Below, piece after piece: positions 1 through 11,399 of a stretch of 64,000 bases of DNA. Under the pieces are notes generated by a model. That model saw only the letters and a list, made by a program, of their open reading frames with translations. It did no database searches and was not told where the DNA came from. Source of the stretch: Sodiomyces alkalinus F11 (lineage: Eukaryota > Ascomycota > Sordariomycetes > Glomerellales > Plectosphaerellaceae); the NCBI RefSeq assembly GCF_003711515.1, contig NW_021167083.1, positions 2,489,451-2,553,450 of the forward strand, given 5' to 3'. The stretch's first letter is position 1. Each line of letters opens with the position of its first letter. The position numbers and the translations under genes are program-made.

Positions 1-1620
1 AAGCCTCTAGTGGCCGATCGTTATTCGACTATTAGGTCCTAGATATACTGAATCCTGCCTAACGGTCACTATCCGCTTTTAGAGCGATTATCTTATTAAG
101 AAGAAGATATAGGTCTACCCCGAAGGGATAAGGACTAAAGGGTGATAGGGAGTAATAGATAAGGATCGTAGTCTTATATAAGGGGAGGCTAACTATAGGT
201 TAACTAGTGGTTAATAGGAAGAGTATCTTAAAGGTAGGTGGTAGTGTAGAGGAGAGATAATCGCTAACCCCTTCCTTCTAGAATAGTCTAGCTCCCCGTC
301 TTATATAATAAATATCCACTTATTAGTCAGCCGGTAGTCCACTACGTAGTCCACTACTATATCCTAGTACCTCCTAAGTCTTCCTTATATCCTACACCTA
401 ATAGCCTAGGCTGGGTTAAGGGCAGCTATCTGCTTAAAAGCAGCGGCCGTACGCTCCTAGGCCGCGAGGTCGTGCTTATATAATATAAGCCGTTATTATT
501 TAACATCGAGGTGTTTCTGCTTACCGGTAAGACGCTACTACTATAGCCCGACGAATTACTTAAGGATCAACTCTATACTATCGAGCCTCTCATAGATATT
601 TTCCGCCGTGTTCTAGCGGGCGTCGGCGATTTCCTTAGCTTAACGCCGAGTAGCTATAGCTTCCTCGGTAGACGACCGGTTAGCCTCTAGCGTTACTTAA
701 CCTAAAGCCTCTCGGAGGATAACCTAGCATCGAACTACTATAGCCTAGTATTAGCATTATATTGGATTAGTAAGGGTACTATACAGGGTTAACGAGGGGG
801 TATAGTTAGTAACACTTATATAACGACTCTTATTCAGGCCACCGTTCTTAATAGCGATAACTAAAACCTTTTATAGCTGCTCGGCAGCGTTCTTACCGGT
901 AATAGGGAGCTATTATATATATTAGAAACGGGCCTACGGAGTAGTCTATAAAGGGAGGGGCTATAGGGATTAAGTGATAATAAAGATATATAACTTACTA
1001 CGCGGTACTTTAGGCTAGTATGCTTAGAGTAATAGTGACACTTATTTATACGCCGACCGTTATTAGCGTGTTAGCAGGTTACGGCCTTAATAGTACACGT
1101 CTTTTCCTTAAAGTTAATCGTTACTAACTTACACGTATAACGTATATAGGGGGCTCTTAGATCCCCGCCTATACCGATATCCACTACCTTTTAGCGGGGA
1201 GTAACCGATAGTATAGTAGTCGACGACGATATAGCCGTAGTGGAAGCAGGAGGCTTTAGCGTAGCCGGCTACGACGTAGCTGGCTACGCGGTAGACTGCC
1301 TAGTGGACTACGAGGTTAACACCGTACCTATAATCTTAATCCTCTAAGAGAATCGCGTTCTACTCGCGGGAATAGCGGCGCGTTTATTATTATTATCTTC
1401 CTAAGAAGGTATAATAACTACGCGTGGTTAGCTAGTACCGGGGACTAAGAGACGTGCGGGAATACTTATAAGATAGTAGTTAACTAATAGAAGACTATAA
1501 CACGTTAGTACGCGGTATCTTAGATTAGGGGAAAACTTACGAAGAATAGTATAATCGGAAAGTTAAGTATAGAAGAGGAAGAAAGGAATATGAAGAGGGA
1601 ATAACGGCAGGTTACGACAT
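1..1620 (-). pseudogene. Decayed long ORF of element L, function unrecognised
   Basis: On the minus strand an ATG at 1620-1618 (reads MS, stop, PAVIPSSYSFLP) opens a single frame that stays in phase to base 1, about 540 codons. Interruptions are almost all TAG/TAA in Gln-like positions, as RIP makes from CAG/CAA. The region near 840-420 is rich in Ala, Glu, Arg and Gln and looks helical or coiled-coil (EEAIATRR, TAENIYERLDSIELILK). The region near 1260-1140 is Tyr/Gly-rich and may once have been Cys/His-rich, since RIP turns Cys and His codons into Tyr. The frame continues beyond the window. I do not recognise a family; a gag-like protein or a captured gene are both possible. The strongest evidence that it was a real gene is the long phase without frameshift. 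Confidence 0.55.
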
Positions 1621-2433
1621 ATCCCTAAAAAGTAGTTATATAGATAACTATTATTTAGTATAAAGAAGGAAGCTACGAATCCATGGAAGGAGTAATAACG
1701 GACCCCACGTAATACCGGCTTTAGGAGTCTTTATAGATAAATTAAAGGGATAGCCTAGAATCATAAAGAGATAGACTATATAGGGGGCTAGTAAAGGAAC
1801 CGGTCAGGAACCTATCGGGGTCCCGGGTAGGATATTAGCTTTAGTGGTCTTAGTTAAGGGAACAAAGGGAGAGGATATATACCCAGGTTAGAGTTATAGC
1901 CGAAGAGGTCCTATATAGAAACCAGGCGGGGACTTATCGGGGTCCCGTCGTGGAAGGCTCTGGTTCGGGGTATCGAAGGGATTTAGAGACGGACTCGGAG
2001 ACTAGGTATCGGAGGAGCCGCGAGACCGGCACGGATCGGGCGCTCCTAAGGATAGGAGTATCCGGGGGAGGTCGCTATATTAGGTGCCTGTAGTAGTGGT
2101 TATAATAGGACCCTAGTATAAACCTATAGGGGTCTAGGTATACCCGTCTAAAATCCCTCGAGGCATAAATAAAGTAAGTTATTATATAGTAAATAGAATA
2201 GTCCCTTAAAGTAAATAAAGTAGCCCTCGAGGAAGTAAATAAAGTAGTCCTCCAGGAGTAGCGGAACGTAGTTTTAAAGAGCGGAGGAGCCTCCCTTTTA
2301 AAGAGGGAGGCTAGCGATTAATCTAACTCTTTACCTACACCCACGTTTAACCCTAGTATAATCCTATTATAATTATACCTGATTCCTTACTTAACCCTAC
2401 CTTTTTACTCTTTACGACTACCCATTTGACATT
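1621..2433 (-). other. Leader/LTR region of element L, non-coding
   Basis: No coding frame is visible. The plus strand is purine-rich at about 1550-2060, with a repeated TATCGGGGTCCCG motif near 1820 and 1935. Three diverged copies of a short AAATAAAGTA motif lie at 2166-2250. A perfect 8-bp inverted repeat, GCCTCCCT and AGGGAGGC, lies at 2289-2311. This probably holds the 5' LTR and untranslated leader of element L, but I could not place the inner LTR edge. Confidence 0.35.
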
Positions 2434-3560
2434 ATTATAATTATAGCATATCTAAGGCTATTACTTCGGTTTCCTATTATTAATACGGTTTACCCCGCCT
2501 ATTTTCGTGTTATTATCGGTATCCTTCTTCGCGGTTATATGATCTTAGGCTTATGTATCGTAGTTCTATTTAAACTAATAACCTTTAAGTTTCTTAGCGA
2601 TCTTTTATATACCGTTAACCTATGTAGGATAGTGGTTAGTAAGGATACGGGTAGAGATAAGTTTATCCCTAAGTCGTAAGGTAATCGCTCCTTTAAGAAA
2701 TAAGATTTATATAGTAGCTTCCTATTCGGTACGGCCTATAAAGGCGATCTACCTTTTAAAATAGGGCAGGAAAGCGGTAAAAGACTTAGTAGATCGTAAA
2801 TAAATCGTGCGTAAGGCTTAGATAGCCTATAATGATTCTATAGGGTTAATATAGGTATAATCAAAATACGCTATAACATTACTACGGTTTATAAGCTTAC
2901 CCGGTCTATCGCTTTTATAAAAGGCCGATACGACTTATTATACTTCGGGCCTTAGGTAATTATAGATTATATACTAGGCTTATATATTATTCTAGAATAA
3001 GTTATTATTGATTATAAGCTTTTACCGTATCGTGTAAGCCTACGCGCTAAAGTATACTCGTTTTCCTAAGAACTTTGCCGGGCTATTAATAGTCTTACGG
3101 GGTGCCGTTATTAAGGTTAGGGCGATTATTATTATTATCGGCTATAGCGTTAGCGATAGAACCGGTAATAGGGTAAACTCTACTAGTATAAGGATTAGCG
3201 GGGTCTATAAGGGAGCCGGAATATCCAGGTTAGGCAGTATTAGGTTCTACGAAGTAGGCGGTTCTAGGAGCCGGACTATAAGCTATTCGATTAATAGGCG
3301 TTATCGCTTATTAGCTTCTTCCCTCGCGCGTTATCGGTCTATAAACTAGCGTATTTCCGAGTAGTATTCTTATACTAGGGCCAGCCTTGCGTTAATATTA
3401 GTATATTATTTGTAGACAGGGCTTAGCCTTACGTTTAGGGCTTAGTCGTTTTCTTCGAACCGTTAGTTTATCTACTCCGCGACCTATTTAATTCTAATAG
3501 GTTATTAGACGGTAGTATTAGGATTCTAATCTCTCGCTAGCGTAGCGTATAGGTATCGCT
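2434..3560 (-). pseudogene. Gypsy gag fragment (element J), RIP-degraded
   Basis: The minus strand matches the gag of element F (24270-25400), for example the segment at 2680-2780 against 24990-25110. Stops of the TAG/TAA type are scattered through it. The C-terminal zinc-knuckle part is missing because element L interrupts the copy at 2433. Gag would have formed the retrotransposon capsid; this copy cannot. Confidence 0.7.
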
Positions 3561-3572
3561 AACTTCTAGATA

Positions 3573-3786
3573 TATAAACGATTAGTTATAGGTCGTGGCA
3601 CTAAGTAAGGTCGTAATAATACATTATTTAGAATTAAGGAAGGAAGAAGGAAAAGGAGAAAAGTCTATAGCGCTAGGCTAGCTATAAGGTAGCGATAACT
3701 TGGCGCTATAAGTCCGTTAACTAAGCGCGTAGTCAGGAAGATCCGCAGTATAGCCGGATCCTTTATATCGGGGTTAGCCCGTAACA
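3573..3786 (-). repeat. 5' LTR of Gypsy fragment J
   Basis: This 214-bp segment is the reverse complement of the LTRs at 24032-24245 and 41073-41286. Its terminus CCCGTAACA mirrors TGTTACGGG (seen as TATTACGGG in F). The TSD beside it would be TTACG (3787-3791); the partner copy is not in the window. Confidence 0.85.
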
Positions 3787-5200
3787 TTACGTAGCGGGTA
3801 TAAAATCAGAAGAACGGGAAAAATCGTTAAAGATATAAATCGTAGCGCCGAAATTAAGTATAGTAGAGGCTTAAAAGAGGTAGCTAGCTATAGCGGCTCC
3901 TACTATTAAGCTAGCGGCGTAGGACACACTACTAAGGGCGAGTCACGCCTTTTTAAACTATACAGAATCCCGGCTTATATCCTTCTTTACCTTCTTTACG
4001 GTACGTAGTTCTTCTACTTCCGCGCGTATCGCAGGGACGTATTTAAGGATCCGTTAGATAGTTATTTTAGTGCTCTTGAAAGGAGACTAGTCGTTATATA
4101 CCGTTTCCGGGAATAGATAAAAGCAGGCGTTAATATCGTGACTAGGTATAGTGTATACATAGTATATCTGCCCTCTCTATAGGGTAGATTAGCGGTGTTT
4201 AGAAGGGGAACAGTTAGCTAAAGTAGTAGAAGGTATAGCTGTAGATTTAGCGGTAAAGAGATTCTTAGTTTTATTCTTCCTACGGCCACTCTTCTTAGGC
4301 TTAGCGGTGGTATCTAAGATATCTTCGCCCTTATCGCTTTTAGTGTATAGTGCCGGGAATACTATAGCGTGGTGCCTACTATATTTTCATTAGTCTTTGA
4401 GGCTGGTCTCGATATATTGTTAACTAAGAGTGGAAAGGTCCTTAAGGAGGACTACTTTCTTATCTAAAAGGTGTCCCTCGGTTCTAGTCTAGTCGCGCCT
4501 AGTTATTATTCGTATCCCTTTAAAGAAGTCTGCTACCTAGATATATATTACGGGCTTCGATTAGACCTCTTTAAGGCGTTATAACAGCTCCTACTATCTC
4601 GATAACCACTCCTATAACTTCTTAAGAGTTATTAGCACGCTATATACATATTCGTTATACGCTTTGTAGGTGTTAACGCGGCGGGTAGTTATATAGCAAA
4701 CAGTATCACCTCGGACGGCTTTAAACACCTCTTTAGGGGTACCGTTACGTAGTAGCAGTTTACGGCTTTTATTAATAGTATTAGTCTCCTAGGTTCAAAC
4801 GGTGCTAGTGCCCTTTAGGTACTTAGCATAGTTATCCTTCTATATCTTCCAGCGTTATGTCTCCGAACCGTAGGCGCGCTGCCTAGTAGGTATAAGATCT
4901 AACCACCACGAGGGCGTTACTTCTGCGTATAGAGTTATATGCGAAGGCTAGAAGTTAGCGTAGGAGGGCAAAATAGACTTTTAAGGAGGGAAAATAGAAT
5001 TATTAGGCCGTAGATATTCCTAGACTTTATTATTAATAGGCGTAGCTTCGGAGTGGCTATACTAGAGCTCCTAATCCCGATAGTTTTTATAGGTAATAGG
5101 CTAGTATTCCGATATGTTTATGGGTAATAGACACGCTATATCGGCGCGGCTAGATAGCTTCATAAATCGGTAGTAGTAAAGGGAAAAGGATAGGTTATTT
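3787..5200 (-). pseudogene. Copia gag/protease region of K, degraded
   Basis: The minus strand corresponds to the N-terminal half of the family-C polyprotein seen better in C (5590-7500) and D (61100-62870). It includes the conserved block read as TTRSVNTYKEYNKHVR in copy C, and the basic Lys/Arg stretch after it. There are many RIP stops. Being shorter than a full polyprotein, it cannot be autonomous. Confidence 0.65.
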
Positions 5201-5208
5201 ACTTAGTA

Positions 5209-5223
5209 AGTAAGACTCTTAAT
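5209..5223 (-). other. Primer-binding site of K, tRNA-Lys(CUU) half type
   Basis: The plus strand reads GTAAGACTCTTAAT up against the LTR edge. This equals the anticodon arm of fungal tRNA-Lys(CUU) read up to nucleotide 39, so the minus (sense) strand is its complement with zero offset from the LTR. The same site lies at 5571-5585 (plus), 62877-62890 and 63184-63197. Confidence 0.6.
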
Positions 5224-5428
5224 TATTAGATAAAGCGTAGTCGAAATCGTTATAAAATAGGTTAAAATTAATTAAGGTAATTATGTATAATTATAACTGT
5301 GTCGGACCGTCAGGGAAACGCTGCCACCGCATTTTACATAGTGCAGATTCTGTAAGCGTCCACCCGGATTGTAATCTTGGTAATCCGGCCCGTTATATAA
5401 TCGAGAAACGACTATGGTCTGTGCGGTA
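5224..5428 (-). repeat. 5' LTR of Copia K (family C)
   Basis: Aligns with the 203-bp D LTRs (50896-51098, 62891-63093). It starts TATTAGATAAAGCG and ends near GTCTGTGCGGTA. It carries the family-C stem CCGGATT-N11-AATCCGG at 5370-5394. The primer-binding site is immediately left of it. A 64-codon minus-strand open frame here is a chance ORF within the LTR. Confidence 0.75.
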
Positions 5429-5570
5429 GTGGACACCTGCAGAATCTTCACCACTAATATTACGGTGGCAGGCATTCTCTGACGGTCGGATATAGTTAGG
5501 ATACATATATAACTAACTTAATTTATTTTTGACTGTTTTTGTGACGATTTTAACTACGCTTTATCTAATA
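5429..5570 (+). repeat. Partial 5' LTR of Copia C
   Basis: The last about 140 bp of a family-C LTR, ending TTATCTAATA at 5570 directly before the primer site ATTAAGAGTCTTAC. The first about 60 bp are absent, cut at the junction with K. With the K LTR it forms an imperfect inverted repeat over about 5224-5570. Confidence 0.7.
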
Positions 5571-5589
5571 ATTAAGAGTCTTACTTACT

Positions 5590-8083
5590 AAGTAACAACC
5601 TATCCTTTACCTTTACTACTACTAATTAAAAGGCTATCTAGCCGCGCCGATATAGCGTGTCTATTAACTATTAAGATATCGGAATACTAGCCTATTACCT
5701 ATAAACCCTATTGCGATTAGGAGCTCTAGCGTCGCCACTACGAGGCTATAGCCATTAAATATAACGTCTAGGAGTATCTACGTACTAACAATCCTATTTC
5801 CCCTTCTATAACGCCTTCTAGGCGTCGGGCGCTACTACCTAAGCGGGCGCTATGCCTATACAACTATTAGATTTAACCGCGGGCAGATAGCGCACCTATA
5901 CATCTATAATATAGTATGAGAAGATATAGAGAGATAACCACGCCGAGTATATAAAGGGTATTAGAGCCGTTCTAAACTAGCAGACTAATATTATCGATAA
6001 AAGCCGTAAGCTATTACTACGTAACGCTACGCCTAAAGAGGTGTTTAAAGGTATCCGACGCGATACTGCTTACTATATAACTACCCGCAGCGTTAACACC
6101 TATAAAGAGTATAATAAACACGTCCGCGTACCGCTAAGGACTCTAAAGAAGCTATAGGAGTGGTTATATACATAGCAGGAGCTATTACTACGTCTTAAAG
6201 AGGTCTAATCAACGCGCGTGATATATATCTAGATAGCAGACTTATTTAAAGGGTTATGTATAATCGCTGGTCGCGTTTAGACCAAAGCCGAGGGATACTT
6301 TTTAGATACATAAGTACCACTCTCCGAAGACCTTTATACCCTTAGTTAAAGATATATCGAGACTAGACTTAAGGACTAAGAAAAACATGGTAGCCACCGT
6401 GCTATAGTATTTCCTATACTCTATACTAGAAGCGAAGAGGGCGAAGATACCCTAGAGACCACGGCTAAGTCGTGTAGGAAGGGTGGCCGTGGGAAGAATA
6501 AAGCTAAGAATCCTACTACCGTGGTATCTATAGCCACACCTTCTATTACTTTAACTAATTGTTCCTTTTCTAAAAAGCGTTAATCCGCCTTTAAATAAGG
6601 TGTGCACTGCCGCGTATATATAACGCTAGGTCACGATATTAACGGCTACTTCTATCTATTTCCGGATACGGTATATAACGACTAGACGCCCTTGAAGAGC
6701 ACTAACATAACCGTTTAACGGATCCTACAATACGTCCCCGTACTACGTGCGGAAGTGGAAGAACTACGCGCCGTAAAGAAGGTGAAGAAGGATATAAGCC
6801 GCGACTCTATATAGCTTAAAAAACGTGACTCGACTGTAGCAGCGTCTGTAACGGCGTCTCCCACGCCGCTACCTTTACGGCGGGTATTACTACTAGTTAC
6901 CCTCTTCGAGCCTTAGCTATCCTTAATTCCGGTGCCACGATTTATATATTTAGCGATTTTTCCTGTTTTTCTGCTTTTATACCCGCTACGCAGGGGGATT
7001 ACGTAGTAGCAGGTAGTTTATCCCGTGCCGATTAAAGGTTACGGTAATATAACCGTAAGATTAAACAGACTAATGGGAGGCCTTAATGTTAGGCTCTTAA
7101 ACGTTGTATACCACGAGGACTTTACCTATAATTTGATCACTAACTAACACCTACGACTTCGAGAATACTAGTAGGATCAAAAGCCACTAAATAACCACTT
7201 TCGACGTGCTAATAGAACTATACTATACTAGATAAGTTATCACTTCGATTAGACCGTTATTAAGTACGTATCCAGTGATTCTAATCTATCTACGGCTGCT
7301 TTTCTAGGCTCTTTTCCTTCTTTTACTACCCAAAAAGACGTCTACAAATCGATAATACGGTATCTAAGCACTACAGAGGATATCTTATAGTATCTTCGGC
7401 TAGGGTATACTAGTCCTAAACCACTTCGGCACCTAGAAAAGCAGACGTGGGGTGTTGAAATAAAGGGACTAATAACTATCGGCTATAAGGCCTACGAGCT
7501 TATAAAGATAAAGCGCCACGATAGCAGGCATCCTTATAACGCACCTGCTTCCCCAGGGGAATAGTAGACGATTAATCCCACGGATTTTAACCGGATATCC
7601 AATAGGGACTCGCGGTTTATATTTTTCATCGACCGTTATAGTGGTTTTACGGCCATCTACATTATAAAGAGTAAGCTAATAGTAGATATCCTTATAATAA
7701 TTAAGGAATTCCTCGCCTAGGTAAACTGTTAATTAGGTTATAAGGTACGCGTTTTCGAATCTAATAACAAGCTAACTTAATTCCACGATATCACCTAATT
7801 CCTGCGTAAAGAGGGTATTCTTTTAGAGGCCTCTGCTGTCGATACTTAAGCGCAGAACAGGGGTGCCGAACGCGCTATTACCGTGGTTTTTTGAAAGGGT
7901 CGTGCGATAAAGATCCACGCTAAGCTACCACCGTTTATATAGCCTAAGGCTGTTCCTATAGCTATATACGTTTATAATCGCACGCCACGAAGGTAGTATA
8001 ATAACCAGGATCAGAAAACGCTATACGATATTCTCTTTAAAAGGAAGCCGATTTTATTATACATTTAAGCCTATGGCTATAAG
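5590..8083 (+). pseudogene. Copia gag-protease-integrase polyprotein (C), truncated
   Basis: A nearly continuous plus-strand frame, broken by Gln-type stops, reads as a Ty1/Copia polyprotein. Around 6000-6500 it shows conserved gag text (RNATPKEVFKGIRRDTAY) and a basic tract (RKGGRGKNKAK). Near 7020-7140 is the segment after the protease (VPIKGYGNITVRLNR, LLNVVYHEDFTYNLIT). Near 7460-7560 is the pre-integrase block. At 7615-7720 is the integrase core start (FIFFIDRYSGFTAIYI). The frame stops at 8083 because Copia A begins there. Reverse transcriptase and RNase H are missing. RIP stops and the truncation make it non-functional. Confidence 0.75.
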
Positions 8084-8356
8084 TGTCGCAGGGGCACATG
8101 GACCACGACGTGGTCCCTAGGGGATCTATACCTGACTAAGGGCTTCGAACCTCGGGGACCTCGGGCATCAGGATATAATAAGGGAGGATACCGGAAAAGA
8201 CCGGATAGGATCCAAATAATATCGTACTAATAACAGAGTCTTCACTACGTAAATTAAGGGTATACGAGACTTATATAGATATAACTTAATATAATATATA
8301 TATACGATTTCTGCTCTATTACGTTAATTATATGAGTGATACTTTAACATACGATA
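8084..8356 (+). repeat. 5' LTR of Copia A
   Basis: Starts TGTCGCAGGGGCACATGG, with unusually little RIP at its left edge, and ends ACGATA. Aligns with 20225-20499, 51188-51462 and 57196-57468. Confidence 0.9.
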
Positions 8357-8374
8357 CTTATAAGCCCGGTTTAT
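8357..8374 (+). other. Primer-binding site of Copia A (iMet tRNA half type)
   Basis: CTTATAAGCCCGG directly follows the LTR. It resembles GTTATGAGCCC, the complement of initiator tRNA-Met ending at nucleotide 39 in the anticodon arm, the primer type established for Drosophila copia. Confidence 0.55.
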
Positions 8375-8559
8375 AACGCCTAAATACTAGATATTAATAA
8401 TACTACCGTAGTCTACTATAAAAGTAATTACGTTTATATAAGCGTTTCTAAATAACTACTATTAACCTAACTAAGTAATTAAGCGATTAATTAACCTACT
8501 AACCTATCTAGTAATTAACTAATTAACCGATAAATAAATAAAGATATCTTTTAACGTAT

Positions 8560-9960
8560 TTAGTACCGAATAGAAGGTAGGCGCTACCACCCTTATTAAC
8601 TAAAGGGATTAGGCGATATAGGAGCACGCTATACGCGGTAAATCTACCTCTTACTAGGATAATTATCTTAATCTAAAGCTAAATAATAAAGAGGCTAACG
8701 CCCACCTACTTCTTAAGTCTATACTATCTACTATTCGTAACTATAAAGCCTTTATCGTGGACCTAGCCGCGGCGGAGAAGACGATAACTATTACGTCTTC
8801 TACTATCAGACTAAAGGGCGATAAGGCCACTAATACCATGGACGCCGCTATTACCGCCGCTATCACGGCTACCACGGCCGCCGGTAAGAAGAAGATAGCT
8901 ATTTATAGGAAGGCTACGGCCGTAATAAAAGAACCACCGATAAGGACGCCTAAGTTTATCGACGACCTCTCCGAAAAAGGGCGTTCGCGTTACCTATAAA
9001 ATCGCCGCGTATACTACGAGGAAAAGGTAGACTATAACACGTAGTAAGAGGAATCTAATAAGGTATACTCTTATATTAAGGGGACTATTTATACTACGTT
9101 ATATAACCTCCTCGCATAGTTATGGGATCATACCATAAATAACTTATAAGCCTAGATTACTCTCCTTTACGTATATACAGGACTGAGCCTTATAAACCTC
9201 TAAAAAGAAGCCTTAATCCTATATTAACAATATACTACACTTATAAAGGCTATACCTAAGGAGATAAACTAGTAAGTTATAAGCTAGAAAATAGCGATAA
9301 TATACTATAAATATATAGGCGTTTTAGAGCTATTACGCGGGGACTATTAGGCAGAAAACACGTTAAAAGCTATTAAACCTATTACCTAGAAAGAGAGTAA
9401 TAAACACTTAGTAAATAACTATAATACAAATACGGCAAAAAAGGCAACGATTAACAACTTCGTAAAGGCTTTAAGGGCGGTTTTTAGTAATATAAAGAGC
9501 CTATAAGACGCCGTTATAATGCCTAGGATTAGGAGAGGCACCTTTAGTACCCTCCGGAACCGCCCTAATACTAAGGATATAACTAATAATAAAGATAATA
9601 AGAATCGTCCTTATAGCGATACGTTTATAAGGGCTATCCCTTCCGCGATAAGGAGGCCTTATAAGATATATAAGAATATCTATTCTACCGCCGTCTATTA
9701 GTATATAAGGCCGGATATACGCCCTTATACCTAGCGTCGGTATAAAGATATTATAAAGGTTATAGAAAAGAAGATACGTAATTATAGTTTTAAAAGCCGT
9801 GTAGATACCGCGATATAGAAGAGGCGGGAAGCCTTAGGGGCTAGCACCGCTAGTAAGATAAAGATGGTCTAGGAAGATTAACTCTATAATACTACGCCTA
9901 TTATAACTACTATATTATAAAATTAGCGGGCTACTAAGCCGGCCGTAACTATAGTTTTAA
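8560..9960 (+). pseudogene. Copia A gag, RIP-degraded
   Basis: One plus-strand frame with TAA/TAG at Gln positions. Surviving open pieces are at 8757-8999 (MDLAAAEKTITITSS, later RTPKFIDDLSEKGRSRYL) and 9519-9701 (MPRIRRGTFSTLRN). The segment after 9000 (VYYEEKVDYNT, TIYTTLYNLLA) matches B near 52130-52250. A Lys/Arg-rich tail with KVIEKKIRNYSFKSR lies near 9750-9810. It would have been the capsid protein of the element. I see no intact zinc knuckle. Confidence 0.65.
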
Positions 9961-10059
9961 AAGACCTCTCCGTTACCGCGACGGGGCGACTAGGCGTTTA
10001 CCCCTTAGAAGAAGGGGGAGTAGCGCGTCCTTATATAATAATACTATTAAGATTATAAT

Positions 10060-11399
10060 AAGGGGTATCCCTTTTTATTAACTAAGCTAAAGCGCTATTA
10101 TACTACGCGATCCTAGACTTAGGATCGTTAATCTACGTTTTTAATAATTAAGGCCGTTTTACGGCTATTAGACTACCTATTAATACCTTAATTTCATCCC
10201 TTTAAGTAAGCACCTATAAGGCTTCTATCCTCGGGTACGGAGATGTTAAGCTAAGTGTATAATCCCTATCCGGCACGAAAAGGCCACTACGCCTACGCAA
10301 TACCGTATACTATAAGGAGCTTATTAGTAATATAGTCTCGGAACGCTAGCTAGGCCTATAAGGCTATTGCTAGGATACTATAAACGATACTATTATTAGC
10401 TCTGCGGACGGCTAGCCTATGTATAAACTACTAGATACCCACGGCTAGTATATAATCGAGTATATAGAAGCTATAGCTACTACTGCCACGTTTACGTTTT
10501 CGGCTTCGCACCCACGCGATAACCCGTATAGAAGATTACGATAACCGCGGTAACCGTATAAGACTATAGTATAAAGGTAGCACGAACGCCTTAGCTACTA
10601 TAGCGTAGATACCCTTATAAGGATTGTTAAAGCTATCTAGGGGGTAAGAATTTAGGGGCCGCGAACCGTAGAGTGCGACGCGTACGGGTAATCGTAAATA
10701 CCTATATAGATTAGGAGGGTGCTATCCCTTTACCCGTTAAGGCCCGGCAAAGCCCTGGCTATTAATGTCCACGATCTTAAAGAGTGGGAGTCGTTAGCGG
10801 CCGGCCTGTATAAGTCTCTTGTATTCATTATAGACGTGGTTATAGGTTATAAATAGGATTACTACCTATAGAAGAGAGACTAAGGCTTTATCCTTTATAC
10901 GCTAAAGGATATTTGTACCCTACTTAAGACTTAATTCGATACTAAGCCACGTATCCTACGGGCCGATTCCGAGACATTTTAGTACTTCGAAGTCATTGCT
11001 TTCCTCGCTGCTAAGGGGGTAGAAGGCTAGCTGTTAGTACTGTATTAATAGGATTAAAACGGTATAGTAGAACGGATTAGAGACATTAATAAGAGAAGGG
11101 CGAGGGCTATAAGGATTAGAGCTAATCTGCCTCTATCTATCTAGCCTAAGATCTTTAAGACCGCTATATATCTGTATAATAGAACACTATAATATATTAA
11201 CGAATAGAATATACTATACGAAGGCCTTCGCGGCCGTTAAGCTAACCTCGCGCACCTACTGGTATACGGCTATAAAGCCTTTACGAAAACGCGTAATACC
11301 TAAGCTAAAAGGAACCGCCTATAAAGGCTAGAACCGAAAATATAGATCGGTTATTATATTAGATATACTTCCTCGAATAGCTTCCGCGTATAGCTACTA
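10060..11399 (+). pseudogene. Copia A protease and integrase, 5' part of pol
   Basis: A protease-like AILDLGSLIYVF occurs near 10108, comparable to the D-S/T-G protease motif with a changed residue. Downstream sequence leads into integrase: RRARAIRIRANLPLSIQPKIFKTAIYLYNRT near 11095-11190 corresponds to the conserved block before the integrase C-terminus. The frame is cut at 11399 by the LINE and resumes at 17611-17620. Copy B (53230-54520) shows the uninterrupted arrangement. Confidence 0.65.
11391..11399 (+). repeat. LINE target-site duplication, left copy
   Basis: TAGCTACTA here and at 17611-17619 flank the LINE. The empty site is visible in Copia B as TAGCTGCTA near 54511. Confidence 0.8.

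Larger units (their letters stand above)
1..2433 (-). mobile_element. Element L, unclassified LTR-like element, truncated by window edge
   Basis: Homology between fragment J and Gypsy F (minus strand) stops sharply at 2433/2434. Read on the minus strand, the new sequence starts with TGTCAAATGG, a TG-type LTR start. I infer that a further LTR element inserted into J and runs leftward past base 1. It has a non-coding leader (1621-2433) and then a long RIP-damaged frame (1-1620). The second LTR and TSD lie outside the window, so LTR identity is an inference. I recognise no reverse transcriptase or integrase in the visible part. Confidence 0.5.
2434..3786 (-). mobile_element. Fragment J: Gypsy (family F) 5' LTR plus gag
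   Basis: The reverse complement aligns without large gaps to 24032-25380 of element F: LTR, leader and gag. The copy is cut on the left at 2433 by element L. On the right it ends with the LTR terminus CCCGTAACA at 3786, inside Copia K. Copies J and F differ mainly at TpA sites, consistent with independent RIP. Confidence 0.8.
3787..5428 (-). mobile_element. Copia K (family C), 5' part, minus strand
   Basis: Matches Copia D (61100-63093) in the same orientation: gag/protease region, leader, Lys-type primer site and 5' LTR. The 3' part is missing, replaced on the left by Gypsy J. Its LTR lies head to head against the LTR remnant of Copia C, so K seems to have inserted into the 5' LTR of C. The duplicated target would begin with GTGGA at 5429. 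Confidence 0.7.
5429..8083 (+). mobile_element. Copia C (family C), 5' half, plus strand
   Basis: Contains a partial 5' LTR (5429-5570), primer site, and a gag-protease-integrase frame that ends abruptly where the LTR of Copia A begins at 8084. The sequence parallels D (60050-62890) in opposite orientation. The 3' half is not found on the far side of A, so C is truncated. Confidence 0.75.

Noticed and set aside
2289..2311. Rho-independent terminator (8-bp stem)
   Set aside because: Bacterial signal, not expected here; no T-run follows. Recorded only as an inverted repeat.
5281..5475. 64-codon minus-strand open frame
   Set aside because: Lies within the K LTR and across the K/C junction; not conserved in D.
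8757..8999. 80-codon ORF as an independent gene
   Set aside because: It is the open remnant of Copia A gag; the frame continues on both sides through RIP stops.
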